Shown: positions 39,466 to 47,677, counted from the first letter of the stretch. The stretch is DNA of 53,318 nt from Erysipelotrichia bacterium (GCA_018333955.1 JAGXSD010000018.1:1-53318); one strand, 5' to 3'. Translations and numbers: made by a program. Notes: generated by a model from the letters alone, not told the origin.

Positions 39466-40653
39466 ATGAATTCACAAAGTTTTAAAAAAACAAGTTCACT
39501 TTATTTTCTGTTTGGTTTGTTCTTCTTTGAACTCATTGCAGCCAATTTGGCTCATCCCGCAACACCAACTTTAATCGTAGAACGTGGATTACCTTCATCA
39601 ACCTTTGGATTAGCATTCGCAGCGATGTCCTTAGGTAGTTTTTTATTCTCGCCATTATGGTCGTTCTTAAATGATCGAATCGGTCGAGTTCATGTGTTTG
39701 CGATTGGATGTTATGGGTATGCTTTAGGTCAAACTATGTTTTTATTTGCGACCCAATTATGGTTAATTGTTTTAGCGCGATTTATTGCCGGTGTATTTGT
39801 GGGTGGCGTCATGATGACTCAACTCGTCCTCATACTTGATCACTCAATGAACAGTGATCGTGCAATGAATTTATCCATTCATGCGACTTTATTTACACTT
39901 GGTGGCGCACTTGGATATTTGATTGGGGGATACTTAGCAGATATTGATTTACATCTTATGTTTGTGATTCAGATTATTGCCTTAGTTAGTACAGGGTTAC
40001 TTATGCATTGTTTTTTTAAAGGCATTGATGTCTCAACAATCATTGAGAAATCATCATCGTTTAATCCATTACGCTTCTTTAATATTGTGATTCGGATTAA
40101 GCCTTTAGAATTTACACTCTTCAGTGTGGTGGTATTATTGTCGATGATGGGAACCGTAGCTTTTGATCAGATTTTTAACTTCTATCTCAAAGATCAATTA
40201 TTATTTCCTGCATCCATGAATGGTCTTATAAAAGCCACATTTGGAGTCATGTCACTGCTTGTGAATATGACATTAGGGCGATTAATCATTCAACGAAAAT
40301 GGTTTAAATTCCCATTAAGTATCGTCTTAATAGTGACTTCATTCATTGCATTAGTTTTGGTTTTCTTAAGAGATTTCAATCTGTTTATGATTTTATCAAT
40401 CAGTTTCTTTATCTTAAACTCATTGTATCTTATCTTGGTTCAAGTCTATTCTGGACATATGAGTGCATTTGCCTCAAATGCAACGGTTATGGGTCTATAT
40501 AATGCGATACGATCATTAGGGATGGTTTTAGGAAGTTTTCTAGCTGGACAATTATATCAAATCAATATCAGCTCTTCTTTTGCCTTTTCAAGCTTAAGTT
40601 TAGGGATTGCAGCAACTTTTTTCATGTTCGCAGTGATGCAAAAAAAGGTATAA
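39466..40653 (+). CDS. MFS transporter (DHA1-like)
   Basis: The 395-residue permease has about 12 helices. The loop between helices 2 and 3 carries the MFS motif as LNDRIGRVHVFAIG, and the fifth helix carries a motif-C-like GGALGYLIGGYLAD. The substrate is not predictable; the family includes drug and metabolite exporters. I start at the ATG at 39466 because an upstream in-frame start would lie before the predicted transcription start. It is divergent from the aspartase operon. Confidence 0.87.
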   Translation: MNSQSFKKTSSLYFLFGLFFFELIAANLAHPATPTLIVERGLPSSTFGLAFAAMSLGSFLFSPLWSFLNDRIGRVHVFAIGCYGYALGQTMFLFATQLWLIVLARFIAGVFVGGVMMTQLVLILDHSMNSDRAMNLSIHATLFTLGGALGYLIGGYLADIDLHLMFVIQIIALVSTGLLMHCFFKGIDVSTIIEKSSSFNPLRFFNIVIRIKPLEFTLFSVVVLLSMMGTVAFDQIFNFYLKDQLLFPASMNGLIKATFGVMSLLVNMTLGRLIIQRKWFKFPLSIVLIVTSFIALVLVFLRDFNLFMILSISFFILNSLYLILVQVYSGHMSAFASNATVMGLYNAIRSLGMVLGSFLAGQLYQINISSSFAFSSLSLGIAATFFMFAVMQKKV

Positions 40654-40675
40654 TAATTAAAAAGGAGGGGAACTT

Positions 40676-41359
40676 ATGTTGACATGCGAATATATTGCGC
40701 ATAGTGGGTTTATCTTTGAAACTTCAAACCATATTCTTTTTTTTGATATTGCTTCAGGATCAATCCCACCGCACTATTTAGAGTCTTCAAAAGAGAAAAC
40801 AGCCTTTGTCTCTCATCATCATTGTAATCATTTTAATGCGAGAATCGCTTCACTCAATATTCGAGTGATTGCATCACTCGATGTTGAGTTAAAAAATATG
40901 TCCCATGTTTTCTTTGTGAAAAATCAAGACACGATCTATACCCATGATTTAAAAATTAAAGTCTTTGATTCCACTGATGAAGGAGTATGTTACCTTGTGG
41001 ACACAGGGGAAGGCACTATTTTTCATGCAGGGGATTATAATGACTGGCATTGGAATCAAGAAGTCAGTGCTGAAGAAAGTGAACTAGCCCACCTTAAATT
41101 TCAAACTATTTTAGAAGATATAAAAGGTCATCATGTGGATATTGCTTGTTTTCCATGTGATCAAAGAATGGGTCCAGACTTTGATATTGGACCAATAAGT
41201 TTCATTGAAGCTCTTAAGCCTCAAGTATTTTGTGCCATGCATCATCAAATGAATCAATCATTAGATATGTTTAGTCATAAAGCATTTCATGTGCATCCAA
41301 CGATCAAACTGTTCTTGCCAACCCAACATAACCAAAAAATCGACATTCCTTTAGAGTAA
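40676..41359 (+). CDS. Metallo-beta-lactamase-fold hydrolase with altered metal motif
   Basis: The 227-residue protein belongs to the MBL fold near the UlaG/YycJ-like group: YIAHSGFIFET start, metal motif SHHHCNHF (46-53), and late His-containing motifs HAGDYNDWHW and CAMHHQMN. The HxHxDH motif reads H-H-H-C-N-H, so the metal-binding Asp is Asn51. Activity on the usual phosphoester or amide substrates could be reduced or changed. The ribosome site is GGAGGGGAA, rich in G. A TATAAT at 40649-40654 may start a separate transcript. Confidence 0.82.
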   Translation: MLTCEYIAHSGFIFETSNHILFFDIASGSIPPHYLESSKEKTAFVSHHHCNHFNARIASLNIRVIASLDVELKNMSHVFFVKNQDTIYTHDLKIKVFDSTDEGVCYLVDTGEGTIFHAGDYNDWHWNQEVSAEESELAHLKFQTILEDIKGHHVDIACFPCDQRMGPDFDIGPISFIEALKPQVFCAMHHQMNQSLDMFSHKAFHVHPTIKLFLPTQHNQKIDIPLE

Positions 41360-41402
41360 TCTAGAACGAATGATGATATAGAAAGACTTAGAAAGAGACA
41401 TT

Positions 41403-41912
41403 ATGAAAAATATTCGCTCATTGAATGGAAAAACTCCAAAGATTCATCCTAGTGCATTTATCCATGAAACCGCAGTAATTGTTGGGGACGTGGTCATTGA
41501 CGAACATGTCAGTGTTTGGCCATATGCGGTTATCCGCGGTGATGGTCAACCCATTCATATCAAAGCTTATGCCAATGTTCAAGATCATTGCATGATACAT
41601 GTCAGTGATGTCCATCCGGCAATTGTTGAAGAGTATGTAACGATTGGACATCGTGCGATCATTCATGCATGTCATGTAAAGCACAATGTGATTGTAGGCA
41701 TGGGATCAACGATTCTTGATGGTGCGATTATAGGTGAACATAGTATTGTTGGTGCAAATGCATTAGTGAGTCCAAACAAAGTATTTCCACCTCAATCCAT
41801 GATTATGGGCATGCCAGCGGTGAGAACTCGTGAACTCAATGCAAATGACATCACCACCATCCATGAAAATGCACTTCATTATGCAAAGATGAAGGAGTAC
41901 TATCGTGACTAA
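41403..41912 (+). CDS. Gamma-carbonic-anhydrase-like hexapeptide-repeat protein (YrdA type)
   Basis: The 169-residue protein forms a left-handed beta helix: FIHETAVIVGDVVIDEHVSV, then WPYAVIRGDGQPIHIKAYANVQD and further hexapeptide turns. Zinc-type histidines occur at NVQDHCMIHV, YVTIGHRAIIHACHV. The end (MGMPAVRTRELNANDI) is typical of the YrdA/PaaY group. Most such bacterial proteins have no proven carbonic anhydrase activity. It overlaps the next gene by 8 bases. Confidence 0.9.
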   Translation: MKNIRSLNGKTPKIHPSAFIHETAVIVGDVVIDEHVSVWPYAVIRGDGQPIHIKAYANVQDHCMIHVSDVHPAIVEEYVTIGHRAIIHACHVKHNVIVGMGSTILDGAIIGEHSIVGANALVSPNKVFPPQSMIMGMPAVRTRELNANDITTIHENALHYAKMKEYYRD

Positions 41913-42552
41913 AAAAGCTATCTTCTTTGACTGTGATGGAACACTATTGGATACACTTAGGGATATTCACGAAGCGCTTAATGCGACATTATCCGATTTA
42001 GGCTATCCTCAAGTTTCACTTGAAAAAACTCGATCTTATGTCGGTAATGGATTAAGAAATGTTCTTCGTAAAGCACTAGGCCATGATGATGTGGATGAGG
42101 CATTAGCACTCTTTCATGTTCACTATAGTAAAAACCTAATGGTTTATACTACTCCATATGAGGGGATTGTTGAGCTAGTTGATGAACTAAAAGAGCAAGG
42201 GTTTATCCTTGGAATGATATCGAATAAAACGGATGCATATGTTCATCGTTTAGCTCATCATTTTTTTGAAGGAAAGTTTGATGTGGTTGTCGGTGAAAAA
42301 GAAGGATTAGCTCGCAAACCTCATAAAGATATGCTTGATTTCGCAACTTCAGCCACAAATGTTACTTATGAAGAAGTCATATTTGTAGGCGATTCCTTAG
42401 TGGATGGAGAATTCATTCGTAATCATAACTTGCACGGTGCCTTACTAACATTTGGTTTTGAAGATAAAGAATTACTCCTTAATACAGGGTTTCCATGCTT
42501 TGATCATGTCAGTGAATTAAGAAGTTGGATTTTGTCGAGTATCACAAGTTGA
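41905..42552 (+). CDS. gph: HAD phosphatase, phosphoglycolate phosphatase type
   Basis: The 215-residue protein has all HAD motifs: IFFDCDGTLLDT, GMISNKTDAYVH, GLARKPHKDML (Lys) and IFVGDSLVDGEF, plus a helical cap (RSYVGNGLRNVLRKAL) that fits Gph or PpaX. It may remove 2-phosphoglycolate or hydrolyse pyrophosphate released elsewhere. The ATG or GTG start lies inside the upstream gene, with AAGGAG before it, so the two are coupled. Confidence 0.88.
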   Translation: MTKKAIFFDCDGTLLDTLRDIHEALNATLSDLGYPQVSLEKTRSYVGNGLRNVLRKALGHDDVDEALALFHVHYSKNLMVYTTPYEGIVELVDELKEQGFILGMISNKTDAYVHRLAHHFFEGKFDVVVGEKEGLARKPHKDMLDFATSATNVTYEEVIFVGDSLVDGEFIRNHNLHGALLTFGFEDKELLLNTGFPCFDHVSELRSWILSSITS

Positions 42553-42592
42553 ATTTTTTGTGAAACCCCTTTCATTCATCATCGTTTCCAAG

Positions 42593-42598
42593 TATAAT
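42593..42598 (+). promoter_or_regulatory. -10 box of the leucine dehydrogenase leader
   Basis: TATAAT, 21 bases before the leader-peptide ATG; the -35 (TTTCAT at 17 bp) is poor, as in activated promoters. Confidence 0.5.
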
Positions 42599-42619
42599 GG
42601 TAGTGTAATGAGGAACGTT

Positions 42620-42661
42620 ATGGAAAGTCTTGTCTTACTTGACCATCTTAAATATCAATAA
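42620..42661 (+). CDS. Leu/Val-rich 13-residue leader peptide
   Basis: An ATG with a good ribosome site (GAGGAA, 42610-42615) opens a 13-codon frame, MESLVLLDHLKYQ, with four Leu and one Val. It is followed immediately by a terminator hairpin and then by the leucine dehydrogenase gene. This is the layout of a transcription-attenuation leader, though in a catabolic operon the sense of regulation would be unusual. No alternative antiterminator stem is obvious to me. Confidence 0.5.
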   Translation: MESLVLLDHLKYQ

Positions 42662-42665
42662 AAAC

Positions 42666-42697
42666 AACCGCTTTTGTGTAGACAATTGCGGTTTTTT
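42666..42697 (+). terminator. Attenuator/terminator before the leucine dehydrogenase gene
   Basis: Stem AACCGC/GCGGTT (42666-42671, 42688-42693), a 2x2 T/T internal loop, TTGT/ACAA, and a T-run (42692-42697). It lies 5 bases after the leader-peptide stop and 18 bases before the ATG. Confidence 0.8.
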
Positions 42698-42714
42698 ATA
42701 TAAAGGAGAAACAT

Positions 42715-43809
42715 ATGAATAAATTCGAATACATGGAGAAGTATGGATACGAACAGATCGTTTACATGTACGATCGTAATTCTGGCCTTAAAGGGGCTAT
42801 TTGTATCCACAATACCACATTAGGTCCTGCTTTAGGTGGCACTCGTGTGTGGGAGTATGAGGAAGAAGATGATGCGATTTTGGATGTTTTAAGACTTGCG
42901 CGAGGTATGACTAAAAAAGCAGCATGTGCAGGTTTAAATCTTGGTGGTGGGAAAGCAGTCATCATTGGTAATTCAAAGAAATTAAGAACTGATACCGTAC
43001 GTCGTGAAGCATTCTGGCGTTCATTTGGTCGATATGTGGATTCATTAGGCGGACGCTACATCACCGCTGAAGATGTAGGAACGACTCCTGAAGATATGAG
43101 TTTAGTTAAAATGGAAACCAATCATGTGGTGGGGCTACCATCCACGAGTGGTGATCCTTCTCCTTTTACAGCTTATGGGGTATTTAAAGGGATTAAAGCA
43201 AGTTTGAAAGAACTTTATGGTAGTGGCAAACTAGCAAATCGTTGTGTTGCGATTCAAGGTGTCGGTGCTGTTGGCGGTCATCTTGCACGTTTACTTCATG
43301 ATGAAGGGGCAAAACTGTACATTACAGATATGGATATGGAACGTTGTGAGCAAATTGCACAAGAAACTGGTGCAACGATTGTTCCGGCTAATGAAATCTA
43401 TTCAGTTCCATGTGATGTATTCTCTCCTTGTGCATTAGGTGCAGTGATAAACGATGAAACTATTCCTCAATTTAAGTGCAAGATTATTGCGGGGGCAGCC
43501 AATAATGTCTTAAAAGATAGTGCCACACATGGACCAAAAATTCATGAAATGGGATTCATTTATGCTCCTGATTATGTCATAAATGCGGGAGGACTTATCA
43601 ATGTATACCAAGAAATTCTTGGATATGATAAAGAACAAGCTCTCAAAAAAATCGATGCGATTTATGATCGAGTCCGTGAAATCATTCGCACATCAAGAGA
43701 AACCGACACGCCTTCATATTTAGTGGCGGATCGTATTGCGGAAAATCGCATTAATATGATGCGTAATATTAATTCTATTTATGTAGGTAAACCCACAAGG
43801 AGGGAATAA
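42715..43809 (+). CDS. bcd: Leucine (branched-chain amino acid) dehydrogenase
   Basis: The 364-residue enzyme deaminates Leu, Ile and Val to 2-oxoacids with NAD+. Glu/Leu/Phe/Val dehydrogenase motifs are clear: the substrate Lys in the LARGMTKKAACAGLNLGGGK region, including GGGKAVIIG, and the Rossmann motif QGVGAVGGHLARLL. The start resembles B. subtilis Bcd (KYGYEQIVYMYD). AAAGGAG precedes the ATG. It is followed after one base by a ferredoxin gene and the Vor subunits, which would oxidise the resulting 2-oxoacids. Confidence 0.94.
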   Translation: MNKFEYMEKYGYEQIVYMYDRNSGLKGAICIHNTTLGPALGGTRVWEYEEEDDAILDVLRLARGMTKKAACAGLNLGGGKAVIIGNSKKLRTDTVRREAFWRSFGRYVDSLGGRYITAEDVGTTPEDMSLVKMETNHVVGLPSTSGDPSPFTAYGVFKGIKASLKELYGSGKLANRCVAIQGVGAVGGHLARLLHDEGAKLYITDMDMERCEQIAQETGATIVPANEIYSVPCDVFSPCALGAVINDETIPQFKCKIIAGAANNVLKDSATHGPKIHEMGFIYAPDYVINAGGLINVYQEILGYDKEQALKKIDAIYDRVREIIRTSRETDTPSYLVADRIAENRINMMRNINSIYVGKPTRRE

Positions 43810-43810
43810 C

Positions 43811-44032
43811 ATGCCAAAAGGCAAAGTCACCTTTGAAGAAGCATTATGTAAAGGATGTGAGTTATGTGTGAACGCATGTCCTAAGAAGATATTGAAGTTA
43901 GATGGACAACGAGTCAATGCGAATGGATATAAAGTTGCTATGATATTTAATCCGGATGAATGCATCGCTTGTGGACTTTGTGCATTATTTTGTCCTGATA
44001 CTGTCATTACAGTAGAAAGGTTACAACCATGA
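43811..44032 (+). CDS. vorD: Ferredoxin-type delta subunit of the 2-oxoacid oxidoreductase
   Basis: The 73-residue protein carries two [4Fe-4S] motifs, CKGCELCVNACP and CIACGLCALFCP. Its position between the dehydrogenase and the alpha subunit, with a 4-base overlap to the latter, marks it as the delta subunit of the complex and not a free ferredoxin. It passes electrons from the catalytic subunits to soluble ferredoxin. GGAGG lies before the ATG. Confidence 0.92.
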   Translation: MPKGKVTFEEALCKGCELCVNACPKKILKLDGQRVNANGYKVAMIFNPDECIACGLCALFCPDTVITVERLQP

Positions 44033-45114
44033 GTGAAGTAGAATTTTTAAAAGGGAATGAAGCGATTGCAAAGGCTGCGCTCAATTATGGTGTGCAAGCA
44101 TTTTTTGGATATCCAATCACTCCACAAAATGAACTTATTGAAGCGATGTCCAATATTATGCCAGAACATGGTCGCGTTTTTGTCCAAGCTGAAAGTGAAG
44201 TTGCGGCGATTAATATGGTCTATGGAGCTGCAGGTGCAGGTGGAAGAGTCATGACATCATCCTCTTCGGTGGGCATAGCACTGAAACAAGAAGGCATTTC
44301 ATATTGTGCAGGTGCAGAACTACCTTGTGTGATTGTTTCGGTCTCTCGTAGTGGTCCTGGTTTAGGAGGCATCTTACCAGCTCAAAGTGATTATCATCAA
44401 TCTGTCTATGGGGGTGGTAATGGCGATTATCGAGTGATTGTCTTAGCTCCTGCTAGTGTCCAAGAAGCTGTTGATGATGTCGGAAATGCGATTCGTCTTT
44501 CAGAAAAATATCGTAATCCAGCCATGGTGTTACTTGATGGAGCCATTGCGCAAATGATGGCCAGCGTCACTTTACCAAGTGAACCTATTCCACTCACAGA
44601 TCACAGCAAGTGGGCCGCCACTGGTCAAGCAACGTCTCGAGGATCGAGGAATATCATTAATTCACTTTATTTAGATCCAACCAAACTGTATAAACATAAT
44701 CAAAATCTTCAAGAAAAATATCGTGAAATTGCACGCAATGAAGCTTGGCTGATTGATCATCATCCAGATCATCATGATGGGGCAATCATTGCCTATGGTA
44801 CCAGTGCTAAGATTGCTTTAGGTGCCACTCAACGTTTAAAAGATGAACATGGTTTAAATGTTAAATGCATTCAATTAAGGACCTTATGGCCCTTCCCTAA
44901 ACAAGCATTGAAAGAAGCACTCTCAGGCATGAAGTTTGCGTTAGTTGCTGAAATGTCAATGGGTCAACTATTTCAAGATGTCTTAGCGTTCACCCGCTCG
45001 GATACTGTGATTGGCTATGTTGGAAAAGCTGGTGGTGAGATTATTACGAGTGATGACATCGTGAATGGTTATTTGAAACAAATGGGAGGTGAGCAAATTG
45101 AGCATAGTGTTTAA
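44029..45114 (+). CDS. vorB: 2-ketoisovalerate ferredoxin oxidoreductase, alpha subunit (VorB type)
   Basis: The 361-residue subunit has the pyrimidine-domain marks FLKGNEAIAKAALNYGVQAF then FGYPITPQNELIEAM, FVQAESEVAAINMVYGAAGAG and MTSSSSVGIALKQEGI, and a C-terminal domain with QLRTLWPFP. These fit VorB of branched-chain 2-oxoacid oxidoreductases. Together with the leucine dehydrogenase it would oxidise 2-oxoacids from Leu, Ile and Val to acyl-CoA. It overlaps the ferredoxin gene by 4 bases and the beta gene by 17. Confidence 0.92.
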   Translation: MSEVEFLKGNEAIAKAALNYGVQAFFGYPITPQNELIEAMSNIMPEHGRVFVQAESEVAAINMVYGAAGAGGRVMTSSSSVGIALKQEGISYCAGAELPCVIVSVSRSGPGLGGILPAQSDYHQSVYGGGNGDYRVIVLAPASVQEAVDDVGNAIRLSEKYRNPAMVLLDGAIAQMMASVTLPSEPIPLTDHSKWAATGQATSRGSRNIINSLYLDPTKLYKHNQNLQEKYREIARNEAWLIDHHPDHHDGAIIAYGTSAKIALGATQRLKDEHGLNVKCIQLRTLWPFPKQALKEALSGMKFALVAEMSMGQLFQDVLAFTRSDTVIGYVGKAGGEIITSDDIVNGYLKQMGGEQIEHSV

Positions 45115-45847
45115 AAAGACACAAGGATTAACCGATGTCCCATTTTCATACTGTCCAGGATGTACTCATGGGATTATTCATCGCTTAGTTGCGGAAGTGT
45201 TAGAAGAACTAAATATTCTAGAAAGAAGCATTACCATTGCTTCAGTTGGATGTTCTGTATTTGCATACGATTATTTTAATACTGATGCATTGCAATCTGC
45301 GCATGGGCGTGCCCCTGCAGTGGCGACCGGAGTAAAACGCATGCATCCTGATAAGATTGTGTTTACTTATCAAGGTGATGGTGATTTAGCGTCAATTGGA
45401 GCTGCAGAAATCATTCATGCGGCAAATCGTAATGAGAATATCACAGTCATTTTTGTTAATAATGCAATTTATGGGATGACAGGAGGTCAAATGGCTCCCA
45501 CTACCCTGTACAATCAAGTGACAACCACTACACCTCATGGTCGTGAAATCATTAGTGGGGCACCATTAAAAATGAGCGAAATGATCGCAACGATGGAACA
45601 TATTGCTTATGTTGAACGATGCATGGTGGCAGATGCACCAAGCATTCAAAAAACGAAAAAAGCCATCAAGAAGGCTTTCCAAACTCAAATCAATAACGAA
45701 GGATTCTCAATGGTTGAAATCTTATCTTCATGCAATATCGGTTGGAAATTATCACCAGTTGAGTCGTTGTCTTACATTAAGAACACCATGACACAAACTT
45801 TCCCACTTGGGGTCTTTAGGGAGAAAAAACATGAAACCAACCATTAA
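45098..45847 (+). CDS. vorA: 2-ketoisovalerate ferredoxin oxidoreductase, beta subunit (TPP-binding)
   Basis: The beta subunit has YCPGCTHGIIHRLVAEVLEE, SVGCSVFAYDYF, AHGRAPAVATGVKR, the TPP motif QGDGDLASIGAAEIIHAANR with NNAIYGMTGGQ. I choose the TTG at 45098 (249 residues), 8 bases after GGGAGG; the in-frame GTG at 45089 lies within that ribosome site. It overlaps the alpha gene by 17 bases and the gamma gene by 17, so the four subunit genes are tightly coupled. Confidence 0.92.
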   Translation: MSIVFKKTQGLTDVPFSYCPGCTHGIIHRLVAEVLEELNILERSITIASVGCSVFAYDYFNTDALQSAHGRAPAVATGVKRMHPDKIVFTYQGDGDLASIGAAEIIHAANRNENITVIFVNNAIYGMTGGQMAPTTLYNQVTTTTPHGREIISGAPLKMSEMIATMEHIAYVERCMVADAPSIQKTKKAIKKAFQTQINNEGFSMVEILSSCNIGWKLSPVESLSYIKNTMTQTFPLGVFREKKHETNH

Positions 45848-46352
45848 ACTTATCTGTGCTGGTTTTGGGGGTCAAGGTGTATTATCTGTGGGTCAACTTA
45901 TTGCACTATGTGGCATTGAACTTGGCTATGATGTGAGTTGGATGCCATCATATGGACCTGAGATGCGTGGTGGAACTGCGAATTGTCATGTGGTTTTATC
46001 AAATCAAAGTCAATCACCATTTATTGGTTCGGATATGACCCATGCACTCTTAATGAATGAAGCAGCCTTCACAAAATTTAAACCATTTATTAAACCAGAC
46101 TCATCAGTGATTATTCATACAGGTTTAATTCATCAAAATTATCCAGGATGTGACTTTTCAGTTTTAGCTCACGAACATGGACTTGACCGTAGTATGAATA
46201 TGATTGCTTTTGGGATGCTTGTGAAGAAACTTGGATGGGATGAATCATTAGGAACACGAGTTATGAATAAGAAATTTAAAGGTTTATCTAGTGCTTTAAT
46301 TGAGAATAATATCAAGGCATTTCAATTAGGATTCACACACGAAAGTGTGTGA
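45831..46352 (+). CDS. vorC: 2-ketoisovalerate ferredoxin oxidoreductase, gamma subunit
   Basis: From the ATG at 45831 (GGGAG upstream) the protein has 173 residues. The gamma-domain opening IKLICAGFGGQGVLSVGQLI and the MPSYGPEMRGGTANCHVVLS motif are diagnostic. Gamma subunits help bind CoA and close the active site. This is the last gene of bcd-vorDBAC. No phosphotransbutyrylase or butyrate kinase is encoded next to it, so the fate of the acyl-CoA is not visible here. Confidence 0.93.
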   Translation: MKPTIKLICAGFGGQGVLSVGQLIALCGIELGYDVSWMPSYGPEMRGGTANCHVVLSNQSQSPFIGSDMTHALLMNEAAFTKFKPFIKPDSSVIIHTGLIHQNYPGCDFSVLAHEHGLDRSMNMIAFGMLVKKLGWDESLGTRVMNKKFKGLSSALIENNIKAFQLGFTHESV

Positions 46353-46358
46353 ATCTTT
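46330..46358 (+). terminator. Terminator of the bcd-vor operon
   Basis: An 11-bp stem GATTCACACAC/GTGTGTGAATC capped by a GAAA tetraloop includes the vorC stop codon and is followed by TTT AATTT. Confidence 0.85.
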
Positions 46359-46384
46359 AATTTCAAGCTTGTTTTAGATATAAT
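46356..46384 (+). promoter_or_regulatory. Promoter giving a leaderless sortase mRNA
   Basis: TTTAAT (46356-46361), a 17-base spacer and TATAAT (46379-46384), which ends six bases before the ATG; no ribosome site is present. Confidence 0.68.
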
Positions 46385-46390
46385 AGAGTT

Positions 46391-47236
46391 ATGAACCAAG
46401 AAAACGAAACTCAAGCATTGAAATCTGCAAAAAACATTGATTTAAGAAAGAAAGGACAGAAGCTTTCTTTGAATAAATTAATTCGTTTTTTGGGTGTGTT
46501 TTTAATCATCATCGCATTAGGACTCTATGGGTATGATTATTATCTTTCATTTGTGAATGAAGAAGATTTAAGAGAAGTAGTGGAGTTACTGGATGTTAGA
46601 GATCAAATTCGTGACCGTTTGATTGAAGAAAATCCTGATTTAAACTACGAGGAGATTGAGCGATTATCGCTTCAAGAACTTCATGCTCAGTTTGAAGCTG
46701 TAAATAGTGATTATGTCGGTTGGATAGTGGTCGATGGGACAAAAATCAATTACCCCTTTGTTTTAGGAAGTGACAATAGTTTTTATCTTAATCATAACTT
46801 TCAAAAGCGACGTCTAAAGCATGGTGCTATTTTTATGGATTATCGAAACAAAAGCGATTTTTCGGATCGTCATATCGTGTTATATGGACATGCGATGAGA
46901 GATAACTCCATGTTTGGAGCGATCGATTTATATAAACGTCAATCTTTTTTCAACAGCCACTCTACGATTGAAATCCGTCTTAAGAATGAAACACGAATCT
47001 ATAAGATTTTCTCAGCATATCAAGTTGATGCAAGCATTACACGTCTAAGTGTACCAGCAAATAATCGAAGCCTTAGTAGTTTATTTGAAACATTCACTTC
47101 ACGTGCCATGTATCCAACGAATACCGACATCACAAACAAAGATCATATCTTGACGTTAGTCTCATGTACCGATGATGTAGAGAATGGACGTATTATTGTC
47201 CATGCGGTACTCCAGTCGATTACAGCAAATCCATAA
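46391..47236 (+). CDS. srtB: Class B sortase
   Basis: The 281-residue transpeptidase has a basic N-terminus, one membrane anchor (~31-52), a coiled-coil-like acidic stretch (~58-100) and the sortase barrel. The catalytic triad is His167 (VLYGHAMRD), Cys259 (LTLVSCT) and Arg267 (NGRIIVHAV). NSMFGAIDLY and the DYRN segment match class B. It would anchor surface proteins to peptidoglycan or pilins; no substrate with a sorting signal is encoded in the window. It supports a Gram-positive cell wall. Confidence 0.92.
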   Translation: MNQENETQALKSAKNIDLRKKGQKLSLNKLIRFLGVFLIIIALGLYGYDYYLSFVNEEDLREVVELLDVRDQIRDRLIEENPDLNYEEIERLSLQELHAQFEAVNSDYVGWIVVDGTKINYPFVLGSDNSFYLNHNFQKRRLKHGAIFMDYRNKSDFSDRHIVLYGHAMRDNSMFGAIDLYKRQSFFNSHSTIEIRLKNETRIYKIFSAYQVDASITRLSVPANNRSLSSLFETFTSRAMYPTNTDITNKDHILTLVSCTDDVENGRIIVHAVLQSITANP

Positions 47237-47242
47237 AAGAAA

Positions 47243-47275
47243 AATCCCCATTTAATTCAAACGGGGATTATTTTA
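47243..47275. terminator. Terminator between sortase and MazG-like gene
   Basis: Stem AATCCCC/GGGGATT (47243-47249, 47263-47269) with inner TTT/AAA pairing is flanked by A-run and T-rich sequence; it can serve both convergent genes. Confidence 0.82.
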
Positions 47276-47614
47276 TTTCAAATGAGTATATTTTATATTT
47301 TTACCTCTCGCAAGATCGACTGGATACTTTTTACGATTCATAATCATCTTTCGCTCCAATGCCGCAAGTAAATCTACATCATAGAGTGATGCGAAACGAA
47401 GAATAAAAAACAAACTATCTACAATCTCATCTTCAATCATTTCACGTTGATTTTCAAACATTGCTCTGATTTGCTCATCACTTTGAAAACGAAAGAGAGC
47501 TAATAATTCATTCGCTTCGGTTGATAATCCGATGGCGAGTTCTTTAGGGGAATGGTATTGATCCCAATCTCGTTCTTTACAAAATTCATCAATAATTTGC
47601 ATTAATTTTTCCAT
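47273..47614 (-). CDS. MazG-like nucleotide pyrophosphohydrolase
   Basis: From the ATG at 47614 (AGGAGA upstream; 113 residues) the protein shows the all-alpha NTP-PPase pattern: EFCKERDWDQYHSPKELAIG, the metal motif STEANELLALF (ExxE type) and EDEIVDSLFFILRFA (ExxxD). Such house-cleaning enzymes, such as RS21-C6/dCTPase-like proteins, hydrolyse (d)NTPs to monophosphates. An ATG nine codons upstream is possible but has no ribosome site. A TTGACA (minus strand 47660-47655) lies in a suitable -35 position. Confidence 0.88.
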   Translation of the reverse strand: MEKLMQIIDEFCKERDWDQYHSPKELAIGLSTEANELLALFRFQSDEQIRAMFENQREMIEDEIVDSLFFILRFASLYDVDLLAALERKMIMNRKKYPVDLARGKNIKYTHLK

Positions 47615-47677
47615 AGTAATCTCCTGTGAACATTCTTTCATAGTCTCACAAGACTGTCAATTTATTGGCAAGTCTTT

